64,000 bases of DNA from Armatimonadota bacterium (GTDB taxonomy: Bacteria; Armatimonadota; UBA5829; DTJY01), in the NCBI GenBank assembly GCA_029907255.1, contig JARYMF010000008.1, positions 1 through 64,000 on the forward strand. The letters run 5' to 3'. The stretch's first letter is position 1; each line of letters opens with the position of its first letter. The position numbers and the translations under genes are program-made. Of the stretch, positions 9,123-17,010 are shown piece by piece. The notes under the pieces are model-generated. The model did not search any database. It was not told the DNA's origin and worked only from the letters and a program-made list of their open reading frames with translations.

Positions 9123-10010
9123 ATGGCTGAATCATTGAATTGCAAATTCGAAATGGATAAATCAATCAGCATTGTGGCAGGAAATAACAATTTACCGAAA
9201 ATAATCCTTTCTCATGAGTCGAACTCATGTGCGGAGGTTTATCTCCACGGCGGACACGTTACCAGATGGAGTGTGCCAGGGAAAGGAGAGCTTTTCTTTC
9301 TTAGCCGTGAATCACTTTTTGCCATGGGAAAGCCAATCAGAGGCGGAATACCAATATGCTTCCCCCAATTTGGAAGCCACGGAACACTGCCGGCTCATGG
9401 ATTTGCCCGCATAAGCGACTGGGAGGTGGTTCGGCGCGAAACTTTAGGCAATAACGTCATAGTAGTCGAGCTTCAGCTTAGCGAAACACCAGAGACGTTA
9501 GCTATATGGCCTCACAACTTTATTCTGAGGCTTAAAATACTTCTTGATGTGAGGACATTAACTCTTGCGCTTGAGGTTGTGAATACTGGTAAGGAACCTT
9601 TTGATTTCCAGGCAGCGCTCCATACTTATTTTAGTGTGGCAGATATCAAAAAAACCGCTATTACTGGCCTCCGTGGGGTTACCTATAAGGATGCTCTTCA
9701 GGACCTAGCTGAGGCCGTCGAGTTCGCCCCCGAAATACGCTTTGGAGGGGAGACGGACCGCGTTTACATAAATGCACCAGATAGACTTCAAATCAGCGAT
9801 GGCGGGAATGGTCGCATAATAACCATTGAGAAGAGCAATATGCCTGACGTTGTGGTGTGGAATCCCTGGGTCGAAAAGTCACGTCGGCTGGCAGACTTCG
9901 GGGATGATGAATACCTTCGAATGGTATGCGTTGAGACAGGCAGAATTGCCGACCCTGTTACGCTTGAGCCTGGTGGACGCTGGCAGGGTGAGACGATGTT
10001 TTCCTGCTAG
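9123..10010 (+). CDS. D-hexose-6-phosphate mutarotase (aldose-1-epimerase family)
   Basis: The 295-residue protein matches the YeaD-like branch of the aldose-1-epimerase family, which interconverts alpha and beta anomers of hexose 6-phosphates in the cytoplasm. Recognisable motifs are RGGIPICFPQFG, PAHGFAR (active-site His), ALHTYFSV (second His) and VVWNPW near the C-terminus. It has the usual family length and no signal peptide. The ATG at 9123 has an AGGGGG site 5 bp upstream. It lies 23 bp after the rhomboid gene on the same strand, so it may share that transcript, although the functions are unrelated. Confidence 0.85.
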   Translation: MAESLNCKFEMDKSISIVAGNNNLPKIILSHESNSCAEVYLHGGHVTRWSVPGKGELFFLSRESLFAMGKPIRGGIPICFPQFGSHGTLPAHGFARISDWEVVRRETLGNNVIVVELQLSETPETLAIWPHNFILRLKILLDVRTLTLALEVVNTGKEPFDFQAALHTYFSVADIKKTAITGLRGVTYKDALQDLAEAVEFAPEIRFGGETDRVYINAPDRLQISDGGNGRIITIEKSNMPDVVVWNPWVEKSRRLADFGDDEYLRMVCVETGRIADPVTLEPGGRWQGETMFSC

Positions 10011-10064
10011 GTACTGACCGTAAAAGCATCTTCCTATCAAAATTTACAAGGCCAGCTTGGATTA

Positions 10065-10094
10065 TTGACGTACTCATGGTATTTCTGATACCAT
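10065..10094 (+). promoter_or_regulatory. Possible promoter/operator before tldD
   Basis: TTGACG (10065-10070) and TACCAT (10089-10094) are 18 nt apart. The -10 lies in a perfect inverted repeat, ATGGTAT-N5-ATACCAT (10076-10094), which could be a repressor site. Promoter strength is uncertain. Confidence 0.35.
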
Positions 10095-10137
10095 TTCGCA
10101 TGTAAATTAACGTAGTCACACACTTAAGGTACATGAT

Positions 10138-11586
10138 ATGGAATTAGTAGGCGGACCGCCATACGATATCTCACCCGAAACTGACATCTCAAGTCTGCTT
10201 CCCAAGGATTCGATTGAGCGACTGCTTTCGACTGCCCTGAGTCGAGGCGGAGATTTCGCCGATGTTTACATCCAGCGTTCCAAAAGCATGGATATCCCCC
10301 TCGAAGAGAGAAAAATTCGCTCTGCTCAAATAAGAATCTACCAGGGCGTCGGAATCCGAGTAACTTCGGGCGAGAAAACAGGGTTTGCTTATTCGGACAC
10401 TTTTGATATGCACAGCCTTGTTGAGGCTGCTAAAGTTGCGGCACAAATTGCTGAGGGGCCGGGAACAGAGAAACCCATCCGTATTACCCCCGAACCAACT
10501 CCACAGTATTACACCATCAAGATTGACCCTGATTCGAAACCTATAGCTGAGAAAACAGCGCTCCTAAAGCGTGCGAGCAAAGCTGCTTACGCATATGACC
10601 ATCGAATCAAACAGGTGGAAGTAAGCTATTCGAATGTCGATACCGAGATTGTTGTTGCAAACTCGGAGGGGCTGTGGGTTTCGGATAACCAGCCAATGCT
10701 AAGGTTCTTCGTATTTTGTTTGGCTCGTGAAGGCAAAGTTACGCGAAGCAGCTCGTACGGCGGCGGTGGGCGAATTGGCATGGAGTATTTCCAGGGGGTA
10801 TCGCCGGAGGACATCGCTCAAGAGGCTGCAAGGGTTGCTATAATCCAGCTCGAAGCTGGTCCTGCACCTGCTGGGATGATGCCAGTGGTTATTCACAGGG
10901 GATGGGGTGGAGTACTTCTACATGAGGCAGTAGGCCACGGCCTCGAAGCCGATCTTGTTAGAAAGGGAGTATCGACATATGCGGGCCGTCTTGGTGAGCA
11001 GGTTAGCTCACCTCTTTGTACCCTCGTTGATGATGCGACAATACCGAACCGCCGCGGCTCAATCAATATAGACGACGAAGGCACGCCTGGCCAAAGGACA
11101 GTCCTTATAGAAAAGGGCGTTTTAAAAGCCTATATGACCGACCACCTCAACGGACGGCTCATGGGCCTCCCGCTGACCGGCAACGGACGCAGGCAGAGTT
11201 ACCAATACATCCCATTGCCTCGAATGACGAACTTCCTAATGGAAGCGGGAGACTCGGACCCAGAGGAAATCATTAACTCCGTGGAACGGGGCGTTTTTGC
11301 AAAGAACTTCAGCGGCGGTCAGGTTGATACAACGAGCGGCAATTTTGTTTTTACCATAACTGAGGGTTATATGATTGAGAAGGGCAAGATAACTCGACCT
11401 ATCCGGGGCGCAACTCTAATCGGCAATGGCCCCGAAATACTAAATAAATTAGAGATGGTAGGATCGGATCTTGCACTCGACCCAGGAATAGGAACCTGCG
11501 GGAAAAACGGCCAGGGCGTTCCAACTGGCGTCGGCATGCCAACCGTAAAGATCTCCGAACTCACGGTTGGTGGGACTGAGGAGTAG
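10138..11586 (+). CDS. tldD: TldD-family metalloprotease
   Basis: The 482-residue protein carries the TldD zinc motif HEAVGH (His262-His267, HExxxH) within GVLLHEAVGHGLEADLV, and the C-terminal GNFVFTITEGYMIEKGK and LGTCGK-like glycine-rich segments of the family. TldD pairs with TldE to form a cytoplasmic protease that degrades unfolded peptides; in E. coli it matures microcin B17. The next gene encodes the TldE partner, 31 bp downstream, which supports a functional heterodimer. The start has no strong ribosome site; the in-frame ATG at 10138 gives the usual family length. Confidence 0.92.
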   Translation: MELVGGPPYDISPETDISSLLPKDSIERLLSTALSRGGDFADVYIQRSKSMDIPLEERKIRSAQIRIYQGVGIRVTSGEKTGFAYSDTFDMHSLVEAAKVAAQIAEGPGTEKPIRITPEPTPQYYTIKIDPDSKPIAEKTALLKRASKAAYAYDHRIKQVEVSYSNVDTEIVVANSEGLWVSDNQPMLRFFVFCLAREGKVTRSSSYGGGGRIGMEYFQGVSPEDIAQEAARVAIIQLEAGPAPAGMMPVVIHRGWGGVLLHEAVGHGLEADLVRKGVSTYAGRLGEQVSSPLCTLVDDATIPNRRGSINIDDEGTPGQRTVLIEKGVLKAYMTDHLNGRLMGLPLTGNGRRQSYQYIPLPRMTNFLMEAGDSDPEEIINSVERGVFAKNFSGGQVDTTSGNFVFTITEGYMIEKGKITRPIRGATLIGNGPEILNKLEMVGSDLALDPGIGTCGKNGQGVPTGVGMPTVKISELTVGGTEE

Positions 11587-11617
11587 GCAAGACACGTCGT
11601 TCGATAGGATTCTAGCT

Positions 11618-12955
11618 ATGGATTACGTCTCATTCGCACAAGATGTCGTCAAGCAAGCAATTCGTGCTGGTGCGCACGAAGTGGATGTGTATATTCAAAC
11701 TGGCGATGACTTTGAAGTAGAGGTCAGACTCGGCGAAATTGAAGAGCTAACACAGGCATCTTCGAAGGGTCTCGGACTTCGTGTCTTTGTTGATAAGCGA
11801 ATGGCTTTTGCAAGCACAACCGATCTCCATATGCCAGTTGTCAGCGATTTAATCAAGACGACCGTCCAGCTTGCAAAGGCGGCAAATAAAGATAAATACA
11901 ACGGCCTTCCTGATGTCGGTCCTGGGGCCGTTCCCGACTTAAAACTCTTCGACCCGGCTCTAGCAGCGTTGCCAATTGATGAACGGATCAGGATGGCAAG
12001 GGAAGCCGAAAAGGCATCCTTCGAGTTCGACCCACGGGTGACAAGCAGTTATGGAGCAGGCTTCGAAGCATATTCAGGCAACAGAGTCCTAGCAAATTCA
12101 AACGGCATAGCATACACCTATTCCAGCACACACTGTTCGATATCGGTAGCGCCGGTTGCGGAGGAAGATGGCAAGAAACAAATTGGAGGAGCATACTCTA
12201 GCAGACGGTTTCTTGCCGAGCTGGCCTCGCCAGAGGAAGTTGGACGCGAAGCAGCTCAGAAAGCTGTCGAAAAATTAGGCGCACGAAAGGTTGAGACGCA
12301 AAAGGTGCCGGTTGTATTCGATAGAATGGTTGGCCCTGACCTTTGGGGCCCTATTTTCTCTGCACTAGACGGGGATTCGGTTCACAAGGGCATTTCCTTC
12401 CTCAAGAAAAAGCTTGGAAAGCGAATTGCATCGCCGGTAGTTTGCGTCGTGGATGATCCACTCATGCCTGGCGGCGTGGGCTCAATGCCTTTCGATGGCG
12501 AAGGGATACTCACATCCCGCAAGATTGTTATTGAAAATGGCGTGCTTCAAATGTATTTTTATGATACGCGGACCGCGCGTAAATATGGGAAACAGCCTAC
12601 CGGGAATACCAGGCGAGGCTACTCAGGAACACCACATATATCTCCTAGCAATTTCTATCTCCAGCCAGGCGAGAAATCCAGAGACGAGATTATTCGTGGA
12701 ATAAAAAAGGGCTTTTATGTTACCGATACCATCGGCAGAGGAGCAAATATTGTTACGGGCGACTTTTCCGTAGGAGCAACGGGAATATGGATATCTGATG
12801 GAGAGCTTGCCTTTCCTGTTCAGGAGGTAACGATTGCTGGAAACATGCTTGAAATGATGCTCAATATAGAAGAAGTTGCTAACGATATTCGATTCATATC
12901 AAATATAGCTAGCCCTACCTTCAAGATCGCCGAAATGATGGTGGCGGGGAGGTAG
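11618..12955 (+). CDS. tldE: TldE/PmbA-family partner protein
   Basis: The 445-residue protein is homologous to TldD but lacks the HExxxH zinc motif, as expected for TldE (PmbA), which shapes the substrate tunnel. Family segments include FEVEVRLGEIEELTQASSKG near the N-terminus and RGANIVTGDFSVGATGIWI near the C-terminus. The frame is open to 11567, inside tldD, but the ATG at 11618 with an ATAGGA site gives the normal family start (MDYVSFAQDVVKQ). It is in an operon with tldD upstream and the membrane protein gene 8 bp downstream. Confidence 0.9.
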   Translation: MDYVSFAQDVVKQAIRAGAHEVDVYIQTGDDFEVEVRLGEIEELTQASSKGLGLRVFVDKRMAFASTTDLHMPVVSDLIKTTVQLAKAANKDKYNGLPDVGPGAVPDLKLFDPALAALPIDERIRMAREAEKASFEFDPRVTSSYGAGFEAYSGNRVLANSNGIAYTYSSTHCSISVAPVAEEDGKKQIGGAYSSRRFLAELASPEEVGREAAQKAVEKLGARKVETQKVPVVFDRMVGPDLWGPIFSALDGDSVHKGISFLKKKLGKRIASPVVCVVDDPLMPGGVGSMPFDGEGILTSRKIVIENGVLQMYFYDTRTARKYGKQPTGNTRRGYSGTPHISPSNFYLQPGEKSRDEIIRGIKKGFYVTDTIGRGANIVTGDFSVGATGIWISDGELAFPVQEVTIAGNMLEMMLNIEEVANDIRFISNIASPTFKIAEMMVAGR

Positions 12956-12963
12956 AACATAGG

Positions 12964-14898
12964 TTGGAAAAGCGGCGGCCGGAGAAATATCTCTCAGGAG
13001 TCACCCTTAGGGCAGTCATTATTGCGCTGATTCTCATTCCTTTTAATAATTACTGGATTTTCCTCACCGAAATCGTCCGCTATGCAGGCCACCCAACAAC
13101 CATATCGCTTTTCTATAACGCTGTGTTTCTTCTCCTGGTGCTCGTTGGTTTGAACATGCTCCTCAGACGATTCATCCCCCGCTGGGTTTTCTCGCAAGGA
13201 GAGCTACTGACAATCTACGTGATGATAAACCTTGCTTCCGCTATGGCAAGCCACGACATGATCCAGGTTCTTGTTCCGGGCATGAGTTACCCATTCAGGT
13301 TTGCCACGCCAGAGAACCGCTGGGCAAGTCTTTTTCTCGACAAAATACCAAAGTGGCTGTCGGTTAGCGATAAAGAAGTGCTAAATGGATTCTATCAGGG
13401 AGCAAGCACTCTATATACAAAGAAGACCCTTCTAGCTTGGGCAGTTCCAGTGACGATGTGGTTGCTTTTCCTGATGGCTTTAATATGGGTTATGCTTTGC
13501 CTTACTGTTCTGCTTCGAAAGCAATGGACTGAGCGTGAGAAGCTGACTTATCCTCTTGTGCACCTCCCAATGGATCTTACAACCGAGAAAACAAGCTTCT
13601 TTCGCAACAAGCTTTTTTGGGCAGGGGTGGCGGTAGCAGTCGCTATTGATATGCTCCAAGGCCTCCACGTGTTATATCCATCAATTCCTGGGTTGCGAAT
13701 AAAGGGCATTAACCTCGGAGAATACATTGTAAACCCTCCTTGGAATGCCATAGGCTGGACACCTATGCATTTCTACCCGTTCGGCATTGGTCTAGGAACC
13801 CTGCTTCCCCTCGACCTTTCTTTCTCGTCGTGGTTTTTCTTCCTTTTTTGGAAAATGCAAATAGTTGCGGCGGCGGCATTTGGGTGGAACCAGATTCCTA
13901 GATTTCCTTATATCAATGAACAGTCGTTTGGCGCATACATGGGCATTTGCTTATTCGCAATATGGGCTAGCAGAAAGCATGTTGCCAGCGTTCTGTCGAG
14001 TCTCTTTTTTAAAAAGGAAGTGGATGATGAAGGAGAGCCGCTCAGGTACCGCACAGCTAGCATCGGCGCACTTATCGGACTAGCTGTTTTGATGATATTT
14101 GTCCGAGCAATGGGGATGTCGTGGTGGCTTATTGTCGCTTTCTTCCTAATATATTTTGCGATGTCTATTGCCATCACCCGCATGCGGGCTGAACTAGGTC
14201 CACCTGCTCACGACCTGCACGCCGCTGGGCCAGATACAATTCTGCCATCAATTATCGGGCCTTCCAAGCTTGGCACTCCAAATCTCGTTGTTCTCTCGAT
14301 GATGTTTTGGTTTAACCGTGCTTACCGGTCACATCCAATGCCAATTCAGCTTGAGGGGTTCAAGATGGCAGAGCGTGCGTCAATGAGTTACCGAAGGCTT
14401 TTTGGAGCTATTATACTAGCCACTTTGTTTGGAGCTATTGCCGCGTTTTGGTCTGAATTGCATATTTACTATAAGGTTGGCGCAGGTGCCAAGATGGGTC
14501 CTCCAAACGTACCCTTAATTTTCGGGGGCGAACCATATAATCGCTTAGATGCATGGCTGAAAGGTGCGCCGCCACCAAGCGGAAATATTGCTTGGGCAAT
14601 TACAATTGGGCTTCTTTTAACTATAATATTAAACTCTTTAAGAATGCGGTTGCCTTGGTTCCCATTTCATCCTGTCGGCTATGCAGTATCTAGTAGTTGG
14701 TCGATGAATCAGCTGTGGATGTGCATGTTCATCGCATGGGCGATTAAGCTAATCCTCTTGCGTTATGGTGGTTTGAGGCTTTACCGCCAAGCCGTTCCCC
14801 TTTTCCTCGGAGTTATCCTCGGCGAATGCGTGATGGGTAGCCTGTGGACAATCATAGGCATTGCCCTTCATGTTCAGACTTACGCCTTCTGGCCATAA
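12964..14898 (+). CDS. DUF6785/DUF6784 family multi-spanning membrane protein
   Basis: The 644-residue integral membrane protein has about 12-14 predicted hydrophobic segments, beginning at residue 12 (AVIIALILIPFNNYWIF). Its RMRAELGPPAHDLHAAGP segment and the overall layout match the DUF6785/DUF6784 family, which is distantly related to oligopeptide (OPT) transporters. No function is known for the family. The start is a TTG at 12964, eleven bases after GGGGAGG at the end of tldE. It is co-oriented and tightly spaced with tldD/tldE, so peptide uptake followed by TldDE proteolysis is a reasonable but untested idea. Confidence 0.75.
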   Translation: MEKRRPEKYLSGVTLRAVIIALILIPFNNYWIFLTEIVRYAGHPTTISLFYNAVFLLLVLVGLNMLLRRFIPRWVFSQGELLTIYVMINLASAMASHDMIQVLVPGMSYPFRFATPENRWASLFLDKIPKWLSVSDKEVLNGFYQGASTLYTKKTLLAWAVPVTMWLLFLMALIWVMLCLTVLLRKQWTEREKLTYPLVHLPMDLTTEKTSFFRNKLFWAGVAVAVAIDMLQGLHVLYPSIPGLRIKGINLGEYIVNPPWNAIGWTPMHFYPFGIGLGTLLPLDLSFSSWFFFLFWKMQIVAAAAFGWNQIPRFPYINEQSFGAYMGICLFAIWASRKHVASVLSSLFFKKEVDDEGEPLRYRTASIGALIGLAVLMIFVRAMGMSWWLIVAFFLIYFAMSIAITRMRAELGPPAHDLHAAGPDTILPSIIGPSKLGTPNLVVLSMMFWFNRAYRSHPMPIQLEGFKMAERASMSYRRLFGAIILATLFGAIAAFWSELHIYYKVGAGAKMGPPNVPLIFGGEPYNRLDAWLKGAPPPSGNIAWAITIGLLLTIILNSLRMRLPWFPFHPVGYAVSSSWSMNQLWMCMFIAWAIKLILLRYGGLRLYRQAVPLFLGVILGECVMGSLWTIIGIALHVQTYAFWP

Positions 14899-14968
14899 AG
14901 TTATTAACTTTTCTAGAGAAAATCACCCCATATTGCCGATAATCAGAATAGCAGGCGTTATCTCCAAC

Positions 14969-15008
14969 CATTTGCCGCAAACAAATTGTGTGAAAGGCGT
15001 GGCAAATG
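14969..15008 (+). other. Stem-loop in the leader of the pilin operon
   Basis: CATTTGCC (14969-14976) pairs perfectly with GGCAAATG (15001-15008) around a 24-nt loop. Further downstream are a CGGAG/CTCCG pair and AAGGGACGTTCCTTTTT (15053-15069), a weak terminator-like element, before the first pilin gene. The leader may be regulatory. I cannot assign a known riboswitch class. Confidence 0.35.
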
Positions 15009-15134
15009 TATGGAATAAACCTGTAGAAGCGGAGATTTGCGGGCCTCCGGCAAGGGACGTTCCTTTTTGTCAGGAGCCGCAGCCGGTATCTGATTGGCGA
15101 GAACTAAAAATTTCAAGGAGGTGTACGAAAGTAC

Positions 15135-15512
15135 ATGAAGGCACTCAGAAAGATGAAACGTGGTGAGAAGGGCTTCACACTAATTGAGATTATGATCGTA
15201 GTCCTGATCATCGGAATTTTGCTTGCGATAGCAGTTCCGAACTTCATCAAGGCGAGGGAAACCTCCCGGGCGAAGAGCTGCATTGCAAATCTAAAGCAGA
15301 TTGACGCTGCCAAAGAGCAGTGGGCTATGGACAACAAGAAGACGACTGGCGACGAGCCGGCATGGCCAAATGATTTGGTGGGTCCTGACAAATACATCAA
15401 GGGTAACGAGCCCACGTGTCCGTCAGGCGGCACATACTCATGCAATCCAATCGGCACCGACCCGACATGCAGCATCGGTGCTTCATCAACTCCGCCGCAC
15501 GTCTTGCCATAA
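15135..15512 (+). CDS. Type IV pilin-like / GspG-like prepilin 1
   Basis: This is a 125-residue class III prepilin. The N-terminal leader ends in GEKG before FTLIEIMIVVLIIGILL, the methylated Phe and Glu5 signature cut by prepilin peptidase, followed by a long amphipathic helix (ARETSRAKSCIANLKQIDAAKEQWA). The C-terminus has the CPSGGTYSCNP and PTCSIGA motif common in small pilins of competence or type II-like systems in Armatimonadota, Verrucomicrobia and relatives. It has a very strong AAGGAGGTG ribosome site (15115-15123) with a spacing of 11 nt. It is probably the major subunit: it is first in the operon and followed by a stabilising hairpin. Confidence 0.9.
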   Translation: MKALRKMKRGEKGFTLIEIMIVVLIIGILLAIAVPNFIKARETSRAKSCIANLKQIDAAKEQWAMDNKKTTGDEPAWPNDLVGPDKYIKGNEPTCPSGGTYSCNPIGTDPTCSIGASSTPPHVLP

Positions 15513-15524
15513 GGATCACAAGTC

Positions 15525-15552
15525 GGGTAGGGGTTTGCATGGACCCCTACCC
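15525..15552 (+). terminator. Perfect hairpin between two pilin genes (attenuator or mRNA stabiliser)
   Basis: GGGTAGGGGT (15525-15534) pairs with ACCCCTACCC (15543-15552) around an 8-nt loop. No T-run follows, so full termination is unlikely. Such hairpins after a major pilin gene commonly protect or partially terminate the message so that the first subunit exceeds the minor ones. Confidence 0.55.
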
Positions 15553-15683
15553 TTCAATCTCGCCAAATCAACCGGCGCCCGCGGTTACGGTGGACTTTTG
15601 GCAGCGTCACCCGTTTCCGGGGGCTTTGCAATCTTAATTCTACTAAATCTACCGCCTCTGCCTTCCATTAAGGGGGTTAGATC

Positions 15684-16043
15684 ATGACCGCAAATTTTAA
15701 AACAATCCGCGGGCGGACGGGCTTTACGCTTGTTGAGATTATGATTGTTGTTTTGATTATAGGTGTTATCTTGGCAGTTGCAGTGCCATCGTGGTTAGGT
15801 GCACGAGAAAGATCATACGCACGAACATGCCAGGGCCAGCTTAGAGAGATTAAATATGCAAAGGAAAGCTGGGCTATGGATAACCATAAGAGAGCAGATG
15901 ACATGCCGTCTTTCGATGACCTTTATCCAACCTATCTCAAAAGTAAGCCCGAATGCCCAGCGGGTGGGACATATACTATTGGCGCTGTGAATGAAGACCC
16001 AACATGTTCAATCGGCGGGAGACATTCGCTTGATTGGAGGTAA
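15684..16043 (+). CDS. Type IV pilin-like / GspG-like prepilin 2
   Basis: The 119-residue prepilin is paralogous to the preceding one. A leader ending in GRTG precedes FTLVEIMIVVLIIGVIL; the helix region (EIKYAKESWAMDNHK) and the C-terminal CPAGGTYTIG...PTCSIGG motif match gene 1. The second cysteine of the first pilin's GTYSC segment is absent here. It has an AGGGGG ribosome site upstream of the ATG at 15684. The two paralogues presumably form a main and an accessory pilus subunit. Confidence 0.88.
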   Translation: MTANFKTIRGRTGFTLVEIMIVVLIIGVILAVAVPSWLGARERSYARTCQGQLREIKYAKESWAMDNHKRADDMPSFDDLYPTYLKSKPECPAGGTYTIGAVNEDPTCSIGGRHSLDWR

Positions 16044-16047
16044 TTCC

Positions 16048-16446
16048 GTGATTAAAAGAGCGTTGAAACGGAGATTGTGCAAGCAAGACGGCTTCACATT
16101 GGTAGAGGTGCTTCTCGTTATTTTTGTCCTAGCTCTGACAGCCCTAATTCTTGCAGCGGTGTTTCCATCCTCGCAGGTTTCTAGAATTAAAGCTGCACAT
16201 CTTTCTTATGCTGTCAGCTTGGCACATCAGAAGGTAGAGGAGCTTCGGTCTGCAGGTTACAGCGGAGTTCTCGTAAGCCCAACCGTTGAAACTCCTTTAC
16301 CAGAGCTTCCTAATGGTGTTCAGCGCATCACGGTCAGCCAATATGCTCCAAATATAAAAAAGATTGAGGTAAGTATTACGTGGGGAGGGTATCGCCAAGT
16401 TCAAGGTAGCACGAACTTGGTTACGCTAATATCTGACCATAGCTGA
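16048..16446 (+). CDS. Minor prepilin (GspI/PilV-like)
   Basis: The 132-residue protein has a basic leader (IKRALKRRLCKQDG) followed by FTLVEVLLVIFVLALTALILAAVF, a typical prepilin cleavage and membrane segment. The rest is a short beta-rich domain. Position and layout fit a minor pseudopilin of the GspI/PilV type. The GTG at 16048 is chosen because it has a TTGGAGG site (16034-16040) and follows the previous stop by 4 bp; the frame is open further upstream to 15991. Confidence 0.8.
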   Translation: MIKRALKRRLCKQDGFTLVEVLLVIFVLALTALILAAVFPSSQVSRIKAAHLSYAVSLAHQKVEELRSAGYSGVLVSPTVETPLPELPNGVQRITVSQYAPNIKKIEVSITWGGYRQVQGSTNLVTLISDHS

Positions 16447-16454
16447 GGATAACA

Positions 16455-16982
16455 ATGAGAAAGTTTGTTCCTTCCAAACGTAACGGAATGACAATGCTTG
16501 AGGTGCTCATAGCAACAGGGTTGCTCAGTGCAGCTCTAATTTCAACACTGAGTTTGTTAAACACCATGCTGAGCCTCTGGATGAAAGGTTCAAGCGGGAC
16601 CGGAGCGAACATGTATGCCAGCCTGGCAATGCGCAGGCTTGTTTTGGATATACAAGAAGGCAGTAGTGCACAGGTGGTAAACGGCAATTTGGTTGTAAAC
16701 TTCCCATATTACAGTACTGCCACTGGCCAGTATATAAAGGGTCTCAGTGGGGTTACAGCGACCTACTATATTTCAGGTCCAACCGGTAGCGAATCAAGCG
16801 GTACCTATCTTTGGAAACAGGTGGGGAGCACAAAGACTCGCCTCGCACGAAATGTCGAAAGTATGGTTGTTTCGGTTACAGCAAATAAACTCGTTCGAAT
16901 TACAATTACGGGGAGAGATCAAGAAGGCGGAGCTGTCAGTCCGAACCTTCTTCAGCAAAGTGTAAAGCTGCGAAACGGATGA
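16455..16982 (+). CDS. Minor prepilin (GspJ/PilW-like)
   Basis: The 175-residue protein has a short basic leader and the cleavage motif KRNG before MTMLEVLIATGLLSAALISTL; the first mature residue is Met instead of Phe, which prepilin peptidases tolerate. The remainder is beta-rich (RLVLDIQEGSSAQVV, AYYISGPTG-like strands), as in GspJ/PilW pseudopilins. It lies 8 bp after the preceding gene with a GAGGA site and is the fourth pilin-type gene of the operon. Confidence 0.8.
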   Translation: MRKFVPSKRNGMTMLEVLIATGLLSAALISTLSLLNTMLSLWMKGSSGTGANMYASLAMRRLVLDIQEGSSAQVVNGNLVVNFPYYSTATGQYIKGLSGVTATYYISGPTGSESSGTYLWKQVGSTKTRLARNVESMVVSVTANKLVRITITGRDQEGGAVSPNLLQQSVKLRNG

Positions 16983-17010
16983 ATTTTCATAGGCGAGGGG
17001 TCGGTAAGTA

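Noticed and set aside
14969-15134. c-di-GMP-I riboswitch before the pilin operon
   Set aside because: GCAAAC and GAAA blocks are present, but the required paired elements and second conserved block cannot be arranged.
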